Positions 1 through 12,293 of a DNA stretch of 64,000 bases are shown one piece after another (the stretch's first letter is position 1; the number at the start of each line of letters is the position of its first letter). Origin of the DNA: Ocypus olens (lineage: Eukaryota > Arthropoda > Insecta > Coleoptera > Staphylinidae); NCBI GenBank assembly GCA_910593695.2, contig OU343057.1:62001-126000 (forward strand). The letters run 5' to 3'. The notes beneath the pieces are model-generated. The model worked only from the letters and a program-made list of their open reading frames with translations, was not told where the DNA came from and made no database searches. The position numbers and the translations under genes are program-made.

Positions 1-3000
1 AAACTGAGATTTACAAAACTGAGATTTACAAAACTGAGATGTACAAAGCTGAGATTTACAAAACTGAGATTTACAAAACTCAGATTTACAAAACTGAGAT
101 TTACAAAACTCAGATTTACAAAACTCAGATTTACAAAACTGAGATTTGCAAAACTGAGATTTACAAAACTGAGATTTACAAAACCGAGATTTACAAAACT
201 GAGATTTACAAAACTGAGATTTACAAAACAGAGATTTACAAAACTCAGATTTACAAAACTGACATTTACAAAACTCAGATTTACAAAACTCAGATTTACA
301 AAACTGAGATTTGCAAAACTGAGATTTACAAAACTGAGATTTACAAAACCGAGATTCACAAAACTGAGATTTACAAAACTGAGATTTACAAAACTGAGAT
401 TTACAAAACTGAGATTTACAAAACTGAGATTTACAAAACTGAGATTTACAAAACTGAGATTTACAAAACTGAGATTTACAAAGCTGAGATTTACAAAACT
501 GAGATTTACAAAACTCAGATTTACAAAACTGAGATTTACAAAACTGAGATTTTCAAATCTGAGATTTTGAAAACTGAGATTTACAAAACTGAGATTTACA
601 AAACTCAGATTTACAAAACTGAGATTTACAAAACTGAGCTTTGCAAAACTGAGATTTACAAAACTGAGATTTACAAAACTGAGATTTACAAAACTGAGAT
701 TTACAAAACTGAGATTTACAAAACTGAGATTTACAAAACTGAGATTTACAAAACTGAGATTTACAAAACTGAGATTTACAAAGCTGAGATTTACAAAACT
801 GAGATTTACAAAACTCAGATTTACAAAACTGAGATTTACAAAACCGAGATTTACAAAACTGAGATTGACAAAACTGAGATTTAAAAAACTGAGATTTACA
901 AAACTCAGATTTACAAAACTGAGATTTACAAAACTCAGATTTACAAAACTCAGATTTACAAAACTGAGATTTGCAAAACTGAGATTTGCAAAACTGAGAT
1001 TTACAAAACTGAGATTTACAAAACCGAGATTCACAAAACTGAGATTTACAAAACTGAGATTTACAAAACTGAGATTTACAAAACTGAGATTTACAAAACT
1101 GAGATTTACAAAACTGAGATTTACAAAACTGAGATTTACAAAACTGAGATTTACAAAGCTGAGATTTACAAAACTGAGATTTACAAAACTCAGATTTACA
1201 AAACTGAGATTTACAAAACAGATTTTCAAATCTGAGATTTTGAAAACTGAGATTTACAAAACTGAGATTTACAAAACTCAGATTTACAAAACTGAGATTT
1301 ACAAAACTGAGCTTTGCAAAACTGAGATTTACAAAACTGAGATTTACAAAACTGAGATTTACAAAACTGAGATTTACAAAACTGAGATTTACAAAACTGA
1401 GATTTACAAAACTGAGATTTACAAAACTGAGATTTACAAAGCTGAGATTTACAAAACTGAGATTTACAAAACTCAGATTTACAAAACTGAGATTTACAAA
1501 ACCGAGATTTACAAAACTGAGATTGACAAAACTGAGATTTAAAAAAATTGAGATTTACAAAACTGAGATTTACAAAACTCAGATTTACAAAACTCAGATT
1601 TACAAAACTGAGATTTGCAAAACTGAGATTTACAAAACTGAGATTTACAAAACCGAGATTCACAAAACTGAGATTTACAAAACTGAGATTTACAAAACTG
1701 AGATTTACAAAACTGAGATTTACAAAACTGAGATTTACAAAACTGAGATTTACAAAACTGAGATTTACAAAACTGAGATTTACAAAACTGAGATTTTCAA
1801 ATCTGAGATTTTGAAAACTGAGATTTACAAAACTGAGATTTACAAAACTCAGATTTACAAAACTCAGATTTACAAAACTGAGATTTGCAAAACTGAGATT
1901 TACAAAACTGAGATTTACAAAACTGAGATTTACAAAGCTGAGATTTACAAAACTGAGATTTACAAAACTCAGATTTACAAAACTGAGATTTACAAAACTC
2001 AGATTTACAAAACTCAGATTTACAAAACTGAGATTTGCAAAACTGAGATTTACAAAACTGAGATTTACAAAACCGAGATTTACAAAACTGAGATTTACAA
2101 AACTGAGATTTACAAAACTGAGATTTACAAAACTGAGATTTACAAAACTGAGATTTACAAAGCTGAGATTTACCAAACTGAGATTTACAAAACTCAGATT
2201 TACAAAACTGAGATTTACAAAACTCAGATTTACAAAACTGAGATTTACAAAACTGAGATTTACAAAACTGAGATTTACAAAACTGAGATTTACAAAACTG
2301 AGATTTACAAAACTGAGATTTACAAAACTGAGATTTTCAAATCTGAGATTTTGAAAACTGAGATTTACAAAACTGAGATTTACAAAACTGAGATTTACAA
2401 AACTGAGATTTACAAAACTGAGATTTACAAAACTGAGATTTACAAAACTGAGATTTACAAAACTGAGATTTTCAAATCTGAGATTTTGAAAACTGAGATT
2501 TACAAAACTCAGATTTACAAAACTCAGATTTACAAAACTGAGATTTACAAAACTGAGATTTACAAAACTGAGATTTGCAAAACTGAGATTTACAAAACTG
2601 AGATTTACAAAACTGAGATTTACAAAACTGAGATTTACAAAACTGAGATTTACAAAACTGAGATTTACAAAACTGAGATTTACAAAACTGAGATTTACAA
2701 AACTGAGATTTACAAAACTAATATTTACAAAGCTGAGATTTACAAAAACTGAGATTTACAAAACTCAGATTTACAAAACTGAGATTTACAAAACTGAGAT
2801 TTACAAAACTGAGATTTACAAAACTGAGATTTACAAAACTGAGATTTACAAAACTGAGATTTACAAAACTGAGATTTACAAAACTGAGATTTACAAAACT
2901 GAGATTTACAAAACTGAGATTTACAAAACTGAGATTTACAAAACTGAGATTTTCAAATCTGAGATTTTGAAAACTGAGATTTACAAAACTCAGATTTACA

Positions 3001-5795
3001 AAACTGAGATTTACAAAACTGAGATTTACAAAACTGAGATTTGCAAAACTGAGATTTACAAAACTGAGATTTACAAAACTGAGATTTACAAAACTGAGAT
3101 TTACAAAACTGAGATTTACAAAACTCAGATTTACAAAACTCAGATTTACAAAACTGAGATTTGCAAAACTGAGATTTACAAAACTGAGATTTACAAAACT
3201 GAGATTTACAAAGCTGAGATTTACAAAACTGAGATTTACAAAACTGAGATTTACAAAACTCAGATTTACAAAACTGAGATTTATAAAACTCAGATTTACA
3301 AAACTGAGATTTACAAAACTCAGATTTACAAAACTGAGATTTACAAAACTGAGATTTTGAAAACTGAGATTTACAAAACTCAGATTTACAAAACTCAGAT
3401 TTACAAAACTGAGATTTGCAAAACTGAGATTTACAAAACTGAGATTTACAAAACCGAGATTCACAAAACTGAGATTTACAAAACTGAGATTTACAAAACT
3501 GAGATTTACAAAACTGAGATTTACAAAACTGAGATTTACAAAACTGAGATTTACAAAGCTGAGATTTACAAAACTGAGATTTACAAAACTCAGATTTACA
3601 AAACTGAGATTTACAAAACTCAGATTTACAAAACTGAGATTTACAAAACTGAGATTTACAAAACTGAGATTTACAAAACTGAGATTTACAAAACTGAGAT
3701 TTACAAAACTGAGATTTACAAAACTGAGATTTTCAAATCTGAGATTTTGAAAACTGAGATTTACAAAACTGAGATTTACAAAACTGAGATTTACAAAACT
3801 GAGATTTACAAAACTGAGATTTGCAAAACTGAGATTTACAAAACTGAGATTTACAAAACTGAGATTTACAAAACTGAGATTTACAAAACTGAGATTTACA
3901 AAACTGAGATTTACAAAACTGAGATTTACAAAACTGAGATTTACAAAACTGAGATTTACAAAACTAATATTTACAAAGCTGAGATTTACAAAAACTGAGA
4001 TTTACAAAACTCAGATTTACAAAACTGAGATTTACAAAACTGAGATTTACAAAACTGAGATTTACAAAACTGAGATTTACAAAACTGAGATTTACAAAAC
4101 TGAGATTTACAAAACTGAGATTTACAAAACTGAGATTTACAAAACTGAGATTTACAAAACTCAGATTTACAAAACTCAGATTTACAAAACTGAGATTTGC
4201 AAAACTGAGATTTACAAAACTGAGATTTACAAAGCTGAGATTTGCAAAACTGAGATTTACAAAACTGAGATTTACAAAACTGAGATTTACAAAACTGAGA
4301 TTTACAAAACTGAGATTTACAAAACTGAGATTTACAAAACTGAGATTTACAAAACTGAGATTTTCAAATCTAAGATTTTGAAAACTGAGATTTACAAAAC
4401 TGAGATTTACAAAACTCAGATTTACAAAACTGAGATTTACAAAACTGAGATTTACAAAACTGAGATTTGCAAAACTGAGATTTACAAAACTGAGATTTAC
4501 AAAACTGAGATTTACAAAACTGAGATTTACAAAACTGAGATTAACAAAACTGAGATTGACAAAACTGAGATTTACAAAACTGAGATTTACAAAACTGAGA
4601 TTTACAAAACTGAGATTTACAAAACTGAGATTTACAAAACTGAGATTTACAAAACTGAGATTTACAAAACTGAGATTTACAAAACTGAGATTTACAAAAC
4701 TCAGATTTACAAAACTCAGATTTACAAAACTGAGATTTGCAAAACTGAGATTTACAAAACTGAGATTTACAAAACTGAGATTAACAAAACTGAGATTGAC
4801 AAAACTGAGATTTACAAAACTGAGATTTACAAAACTGAGATTTACAGAACTGAGATTTACAAAACTGAGATTTACAAAACTGAGATTTACAAAACTGAGA
4901 TTTACAAAACTGAGATTTACAAAACTCAGATTTACAAAACTCAGATTTACAAAACTGAGATTTACAAAACTGAGATTTGCAAAACTGAGATTTACAAAAC
5001 TGAGATTTACAAAACTGAGATTTACAAAACTGAGATTAACAAAACTGAGATTGACAAAACTGAGATTTACAAAACTGAGATTTACAAAACTGAGATTTAC
5101 AAAACTGAGATTTACAAAACTGAGATTTACAAAACTGAGATTTACAAAACTGAGATTTACAAAACTGAGATTTACAAAACTGAGATTTACAAAACTCAGA
5201 TTTACAAAACTCAGATTTACAAAACTGAGATTTGCAAAACTGAGATTTACAAAACTGAGATTTACAAAACTGAGATTAACAAAACTGAGATTGACAAAAC
5301 TGAGATTTACAAAACTGAGATTTACAAAACTGAGATTTACAGAACTGAGATTTACAAAACTGAGATTTACAAAACTGAGATTTACAAAACTGAGATTTAC
5401 AAAACTGAGATTTACAAAACTCAGATTTACAAAACTCAGATTTACAAAACTGAGATTTACAAAACTCAGATTTACAAAACTGAGATTTACAAAACTCAGA
5501 TTTACAAAACTCAGATTTACAAAACTGAGATTTGCAAAACTGAGATTTACAAAACTGAGATTTACAAAACCGAGATTCACAAAACTGAGATTTACAAAAC
5601 TGAGATTTACAAAACTGAGATTTACAAAACCGAGATTCACAAAACTGAGATTTACAAAACTGAGATTTACAAAACTGAGATTTACAAAACTGAGATTTAC
5701 AAAACTGAGATTTACAAAACTGAGATTTACAAAACTGAGATTTACAAAACTGAGATTTTCAAATCTGAGATTTTGAAAACTGAGATTTACAAAAC
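1..5795 (+). repeat. 15-bp minisatellite family A, block A1 (cut by the left window edge)
   Basis: This block is tandem copies of AAAACTGAGATTTAC, roughly 386 units, almost all exactly 15 bp. A few variants recur: CAG for GAG, AAAGCTG for AAAACTG, TTTGC for TTTAC, AAAACCGAGATTCAC, and an AAACTGAGATTTTC/AAATCTGAGATTTTG pair. The variants form longer patterns. A stretch near 541-895 recurs about 673 bp later (shared rare GAGCTTTGC at 636-644 and 1309-1317). An AACTAATATTTAC landmark recurs 1246 bp apart near 2716 and 3962. A TTTACAGAACTG variant recurs 495 bp apart near 4842 and 5337. The block has no intergenic spacer and no gene I can support; its long open frames follow from the period being a multiple of three. 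The left end is cut by the window, so the true length is unknown. Confidence 0.97.
550..573. repeat. Variant 15-mer pair forming an imperfect hairpin (first of many copies)
   Basis: Two adjacent variant A units (AAACTGAGATTTTC then AAATCTGAGATTTTG) create a near-palindrome. The left arm TTTTCAAATCT (550-560) pairs with AGATTTTGAAAA (562-573) apart from one extra T, around a single G. The same pair recurs through every large A block, for example near 1223, 1793, 2333, 2948, 3728, 5756, 8066 and 8457. Later copies carry TTTTAAAAA in place of TTTTGAAAA. It is a useful landmark for tracing higher-order duplication. I see no evidence that it has a function. Confidence 0.8.
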
Positions 5796-7326
5796 TTGCT
5801 CGCTCCGAAACCGCTCGCTTCAAAACCGCTCGCTCCAAAACCGCTCGCTCCTAAACCGCTCGCTCCAAAACCGCTCGAATCAAAACCGCTCGCTCTAAAA
5901 TGGATCGCTCCTAACCGCTCGCTCCAAAATGGATCGCTCCAAACCGCTCGCTCGCTCCGAAACCGCTCGCTCCAAAACCGCTCGCTCCAAAACCGCTCGC
6001 TCCGAAACCGCTCGCTCCAAAACCGCTCGCTTCTAAACTGCTCGCTCCAAAACCGCTCGAATCAAAACCGCTCGCTCCAAAATGGATCGCTCCAAACCGC
6101 TCGCTCCAAAATGGATCGCTCCAAACCGCTCGCTCCAAAACCGCTCGCTCCTAAACCGCTCGCTCCAAAACCGCTCGAATCAAAACCGCTCGCTCCAAAA
6201 TGGATCGCTCCTAACCGCTCGCTCCAAAATGGATCGCTCCAAACCGCTCGCTCGCTCCGAAACCGCTCGCTCCAAAACCGCTCGCTCCAAAACCGCTCGC
6301 TCCAAACCGCTCGCTCCAAAACCGCTCGCTCCTGAACCGCTCGCTATAAAACCGCTCAAATCAAAACCGCTCGCTCCAAAATGGATCGCTCCTAACCGCT
6401 CGCTCCAAAATGGATCGCTCCAAACCGCTCGCTCGCTCCGAAACCGCTCGCTCCAAAACCGCTCGCTCCGAAACCGCTCGCTCCAAAACCGCTCGCTCCA
6501 AAACCGCTCGCTCCAAAACCGCTCGCTCCAAAATGGATCGCTCCAAACCGCTCGCTCCAAAATGGATCGCTCCAAACCGCTCGCTCCAAAATGGATCGCT
6601 CCAAAACCGCTTGCTCCGAAACCGCTCGCTTCAAAACCGCTCGCTCCAAAACCGCTCACTCCATAACCGCTCGCTCCAAAACCGCTCGCTCCTAAACCGC
6701 TCGCTCCAAAACCGCTCGTTCCAAAACCGCTCGCTTCAAAACCGCTCGCTCCAAAACCGCTCGCTCCAAAATGGATCGCTCCAAACCGCTCGCTCCAAAA
6801 TGGATCGCTCCAAACCGCTCGCTCCAAAATGGATCGCTCCAAAACCGCTTGCTCCGAAACCGCTCGCTTCAAAACCGCTCGCTCCAAAACCGCTTGCTCC
6901 AAAACCGCTCGCTCCAAAACCGCTCGCTCCAAAACCGCTCGCTCCGAAACCGCTCGCTCCAAAACCGCTCGCTCCAAAACCGCTCGCTCCAAAACCGCTC
7001 GCTCCAAAACCGCCCGCTCCAAAACCGCTCGCTCCAAAACCGCTCGCTCCTAAACCGCTCGCTCCAAAACCGCTCGCTTCACAACCGCTCGCTTCAAAAC
7101 CGCTCGCTCCAAAACCGCTCGAATCAAAACCGCTCGGTCCAAAACCGCTCGAATCAAAACCGCTTAGTCAAATCCGCTCAAATCAAAACCGATAAGTCCA
7201 AAACCACTCGAATCAAAACCGCTCGCTCTAAAACCGCTCGCTCCGAAACCGCTCGCTCCAAAACCGCTCAGTCCAAAACCACTCGAATCAAAACCGCTCA
7301 GTCCAAAACCGCTCGAATCAAAACCG
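5796..7326 (+). repeat. 15-bp minisatellite family B, block B1
   Basis: This block is tandem copies of AAAACCGCTCGCTCC and variants (CTCGAATC, CTCGCTTC, CTCGCTCCG, CTCGGTCC, CTCAGTCC), about 1.5 kb. The consensus is 60% GC with two CpGs per unit, against 27% GC and no CpG in the flanking A family. Units of AAAATGGATCGCTCC followed by a 14-bp AAACCGCTCGCTCC make local 29-bp dimers. The left junction reads TTTACAAAACTTGCTCGCTCC. The right junction reads CGAATCAAAACCGAGATTAAC. The last 200 bases contain CTCGGTCC, CTTAGTC, CTCAAATC and CACTCGAATC variants in a fixed order that is nearly the same in all four B blocks. No gene is supported. Confidence 0.96.
6530..6602 (+). repeat. 29-bp dimer sub-array inside B1
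   Basis: AAAATGGATCGCTCC (15 bp) alternates with AAACCGCTCGCTCC (14 bp, one A shorter), with unit starts at 6530, 6559 and 6588. A second such tract starts at 6768, 6797 and 6826. The one-base shortening moves the reading frame at each dimer, so forward frames change identity here (from an SLQNR-type to a TARSK-type translation). Confidence 0.88.
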
Positions 7327-10300
7327 AGATTAACAAAACTGAGATTTACAAAACTGAGATTTACAAAACTGAGATTAACAAAACTGAGATTGACAAAACT
7401 GAGATTTACAAAACTGAGATTTACAAAACTGAGATTTACAAAACTGAGATTTACAAAACTGAGATTTACAAAACTGAGATTTACAAAACTGAGATTTACA
7501 AAACTGAGATTTACAAAACTCAGATTTACAAAACTCAGATTTACAAAACTGAGATTTGCAAAACTGAGATTTACAAAACTGAGATTTACAAAACTGAGAT
7601 TTACAAAGCTGAGATTTACAAAACTGAGATTTACAAAACTGAGATTTACAAAACTGAGATTTACAAAACTGAGATTTACAAAACTCAGATTTACAAAACT
7701 CAGATTTACAAAACTGAGATTTGCAAAACTGAGATTTGCAAAACTGAGATTTACAAAACTGAGATTTACAAAACCGAGATTCACAAAACTGAGATTTACA
7801 AAACTGAGATTTACAAAACTGAGATTTACAAAACTGAGATTTACAAAACTGAGATTTACAAAACTGAGATTTACAAAACTGAGATTTACAAAACTGAGAT
7901 TTACAAAGCTGAGATTTACAAAACTGAGATTTACAAAACTCAGATTTACAAAACTGAGATTTACAAAACTCAGATTTACAAAACTGAGATTTACAAAACT
8001 GAGATTTACAAAACTGAGATTTACAAAACTGAGATTTACAAAACTGAGATTTACAAAACTGAGATTTTCAAATCTGAGATTTTGAAAACTGAGATTTACA
8101 AAACTGAGATTTACAAAACTCAGATTTACAAAACTGAGAATTACAAAACTGAGATTTACAAAACTCAGATTTACAAAACTGAGATTTGCAAAACTGAGAT
8201 TTGCAAAACTGAGATTTACAAAACTGAGATTTACAAAACCGAGATTCACAAAACTGAGATTTACAAAACTGAGATTTACAAAACTGAGATTTACAAAACT
8301 GAGATTTACAAAACTGAGATTTACAAAGCTGAGATTTACAAAACTGAGATTTACAAAACTCAGATTTACAAAACTGAGATTTACAAAACTCAGATTTACA
8401 AAACTGAGATTTACAAAACTGAGATTTACAAAACTGAGATTTACAAAACTGAGATTTTCAAATCTGAGATTTTGAAAACTGAGATTTACAAAACTGAGAT
8501 TTACAAAACTCAGATTTACAAAACTGAGATTTACAAAACTGAGATTTACAAAACTGAGATTTGCAAAACTGAGATTTACAAAACTGAGATTTACAAAACT
8601 GAGATTTACAAAACTGAGATTTACAAAACTGAGAGTTACAAAACTGAGATTTACAAAACTGAGATTTACAAAACTGAGATTTACAAAACTGAGATTTACA
8701 AAGCTGAGATTTACAAAACTGAGATTTACAAAACTGAGATTTACAAAACTCAGATTTACAAAACTGAGATTTACGAAACTCAGATTTACAAAACTCAGAT
8801 TTACAAAACTGAGATTTGCAAAACTGAGATTTACAAAACTGAGATTTACAAAACCGAGATTCACAAAACTGAGATTGACAAAACTGAGATTTACAAAACT
8901 GAGATTTACAAAACTGAGATTTACAAAACTGATATTTACAAAACTGAGATTTACAAAACTGAGATTTACAAAACTGAGATTTACAAAACTGAGATTTACA
9001 AAACTCAGATTTACAAAACTCAGATTTACAAAACTGAGATTTGCAAAACTGAGATTTACAAAACTGAGATTTACAAAACTGAGATTTACAAAGCTGAGAT
9101 TTACAAAACTGAGATTTACAAAACTGAGATTTACAAAACTCAGATTTACAAAACTGACATTTACAAAACTCAGATTTACAAAACTCAGATTTACAAAACT
9201 GAGATTTGCAAAACTGAGATTTACAAAACTGAGATTTACAAAACCGAGATTTACAAAACTGAGATTTACCAAACTGAGATTTACAAAACTGAGATTTACA
9301 AAACTGAGATTTACAAAACTGAGATTTACAAAACTCAGATTTACAAAACTCAGAATTACAAAACTGAGATTTGCAAAACTGAGATTTACAAAACTGAGAT
9401 TTACAAAACAGAGATTTTCAAATCTGAGATTTTAAAAACTGAGATTTACAAAACTGAGATTTACAAAACTCAGATTTACAAAACTGAGATTTACAAAACT
9501 GAGATTTACAAAACTGAGATTTGCAAAACTGAGATTTACAAAACTGAGATTTACAAAACTGAGATTTACAAAACTGAGATTTACAAAACTGAGATTACAA
9601 AACTGAGATTTACAAAACTGAGATTTACAAAACTGAGATTTACAAAACTGAGATTTACAAAACTGAGATTTACAAAACTGAGATTTACAAAACTGAGATT
9701 TACAAAACTGAGATTTACAAAACTGAGATTTACAAAACTGAGATTTACAAAACTGAGATTTACAAAACTGAGATTTGCAAAACTGAGATTTACAAAACTG
9801 AGATTTACAAAACAGAGATTTTCAAATCTAAAATTTTAAAAAGTGAGATTTACAAAACTAAAATTTACAAAACTCAGATTTACAAAACTGAGATTTACAA
9901 AAATGAGATTTACAAAACTGAGATTTGCAAAACTGAGATTTACAAAACTGAGATTTACAAAACTGAGATTTACAAAACTGAGATTTACAAAACTGAGATT
10001 TACAAAACTGAGATTTACAAAACTGAGATTTACAAAACTGAGATTTACAAAACTGAGATTTACAAAACTGAGATTTACAAAACTAAGATTTGCAAAACTG
10101 AGATTTACAAAACTGAGATTTACAAAACTGAGATTTGCAAAACTGAGATTTACAAAACTGAGATTTACAAAACTGAGATTTACAAAGCTGAGATTTACAA
10201 AACTGAGATTTACAAAACTCAGATTTACAAAACTGACATTTACAAAACTCAGATTTACAAAACTGAGATTTGCAAAACTGAGATTTACAAAACTGAGATT

Positions 10301-10998
10301 TGCAAAACCGAGATTTACAAAACTGAGATTTACCAAACTGAGATTTACAAAACTGAGATTTACAAAACTGAGATTTACAAAACTGAGATTTACAAAACTG
10401 AGATTTACAAAACTGAGATTTACAAAACTGAGATTTACAAAACTGAGATTTACAAAACTGAGATTTACAAAACTGAGATTTTCAAATCTGAGATTTTGAA
10501 AACTGAGATTTACAAAACTGAGATTGACAAAACTCAGATTTACAAAACTGAGATTTACAAAACTGAGATTTACAAAACTGAGATTTGCAAAACTGAGATT
10601 TACAAAACTGAGATTTACAAAACTGAGATTTACAAAACTGAGATTAACAAAACTGAGATTGACAAAACTGAGATTTACAAAACTGAGATTTACAAAACTG
10701 AGATTTACAAGACTGAGATTTACAAAACTGAGATTTACAAAACTGAGATTTACAAAACTGAGATTTACAAAACTGAGATTTACAAAACTCAGATTTACAA
10801 AACTCAGATTTACAAAACTGAGATTTGCAAAACTGAGATTTACAAAACTGAGATTTACAAAACTGAGATTAACAAAACTGAGATTGACAAAACTGAGATT
10901 TACAAAACTGAGATTTACAAAACTGAGATTTACAAAACTGAGATTTTCAAATCTGAGATTTTGAAAACTGAGATTTACAAAACTGAGATTTACAAAAC
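7327..10998 (+). repeat. 15-bp minisatellite family A, block A2
   Basis: About 245 units of AAAACTGAGATTTAC. The block opens with the same ordered variants as A3, A4 and the A5 stub: GATTAAC, two GATTTAC, GATTAAC, then GATTGAC. It ends with the hairpin pair (10943-10966) and two standard units before the B junction. A single-base loss near 9595 (GAGATTACAAAACTG) shifts the phase once. A divergent patch lies at 9825-9865 (AAATCTAAAATTTTAAAAAGTGAG). No gene is supported. Confidence 0.96.
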
Positions 10999-12293
10999 TT
11001 GCTCGCTCCGAAACCGCTCGCTTCAAAACCGCTCGCTCCAAAACCGCTCGCTCCCAAACCGCTCGCTCCAAAACCGCTCGAATCAAAACCGCTCGCTCTA
11101 AAATGGATCGCTCCTAACCGCTCGCTCCAAAATGGATCGCTCCAAACCGCTCGCTCGCTCCGAAACCGCTCGCTCCAAAACCGCTCGCTCCAAAACCGCT
11201 CGCTCCGAAACCGCTCGCTCCAAAACCGCTCGCTCCAAAACCGCTCGCTCCAAAACCGCTCGCTCCTAAACGGCTCGCTCCAAAACCGCTCGCTCCAAAA
11301 CCGCTCGAATCAAAACCGCTCGCTCCAAAATGGATCGCTCCTAACCGCTCGCTCCAAAATAGATCGCTCCAAACCGCTCGCTCGCTCCGAAACCGCTCGC
11401 TCCAAAACCGCTCACTCCATAACCGCTCGCTCCAAAACCGCTCGCTCCTAAACCGCTCGCTCCAAAACCGCTCGCTCCTAAACCGCTCGCTCCAAAACCG
11501 CTCGCTCCAAAACCGCTCGCTCCTAAACCGCTCGCTCCAAAACCGCTCGAATCAAAACCGCTCGCTCCAAAATGGATCGCTCCTAACCGCTCGCTCCAAA
11601 ATAGATCGCTCCAAACCGCTCGCTCGCTCCGAAACCGCTCGCTCCAAAACCGCTCACTCCATAACCGCTCGCTCCAAAACCGCTCGCTCCTAAACCGCTC
11701 GCTCCAAAACCGCTCGCTCCAAAACCGCTCGCTCCAAAACCGCTCGCTTCAAAACCGCTCGAATCAAAACCGCTCGCTCCAAAATGGATCGCTCCAAACC
11801 GCTCGCTCCAAAATGGATCGCTCCAAACCGCTCGCTCCAAAATGGATCGCTCCAAACCGCTCGCTCCGAAACCGCTCGCTCCAAAACCGCTCGCTCCGAA
11901 ACCGCTCGCTTCAAAACCGCTCGCTCCAAAACCGCTCGCTCCAAAACCGCTCGCTCCAAAACCGCTCGCTCCAAAACCGCTCGCTCCGAAACCGCTCGCT
12001 CCAAAACCGCTCGCTCCAAAACCGCTCGCTCCAATACCGCTCGCTCCAAAACCGCTCGCTCCGAAACCGCTCGAATCAAAACCGCTCGGTCCAAAACCGC
12101 TCGAATCAAAACCGCTTAGTCAAATCCGCTCAAATCAAAACCGATCAGTCCAAAACCACTCGAATCAAAACCGCTCGCTCTAAAACCGATCGAATCAAAA
12201 CCGCTCGCTCCGAAACCGCTCGCTCCAAAACCGCTCAGTCCAAAACCACTCGAATCAAAACCGCTCAGTCCAAAACCGCTCGAATCAAAACCG
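10999..12293 (+). repeat. 15-bp minisatellite family B, block B2
   Basis: About 86 units of the CpG-rich B family. Both junctions match those of B1 and B3 closely: TTTACAAAACTTGCTCGCTCC on the left and AATCAAAACCGAGATTAAC on the right. It shares unusual single variants with B3, such as CTCCTAAACGGCTCG, AAAATAGATCG, CTCACTCCATAACCG and CTCCAATACCG. These mark B2 and B3 as recent copies of one another. No gene is supported. Confidence 0.96.
11781..11867 (+). repeat. Three 29-bp dimers inside B2
   Basis: Three exact 29-bp units, each AAAATGGATCGCTCC plus AAACCGCTCGCTCC, start at 11781, 11810 and 11839. The same triplet is present in B3 at 18699, 18728 and 18757, exactly 6918 bp away. Confidence 0.9.

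Noticed and set aside
39..884. KTEIY-repeat open frame starting at an ATG, and similar forward frames through A1 to A4
   Set aside because: The 15-bp period keeps several frames open on both strands at once. Common variants change the residue in this frame (E/Q, T/A, Y/C), with no sign of constraint, no unique domain and no gene structure.
5911..7037. Glycine-rich (GASGF) and ERAVL-type reverse frames in B blocks
   Set aside because: These are translations of a 15-bp CpG-rich repeat in different frames. The 14-bp units in the 29-bp dimers switch one frame into another, which a real gene would not tolerate.
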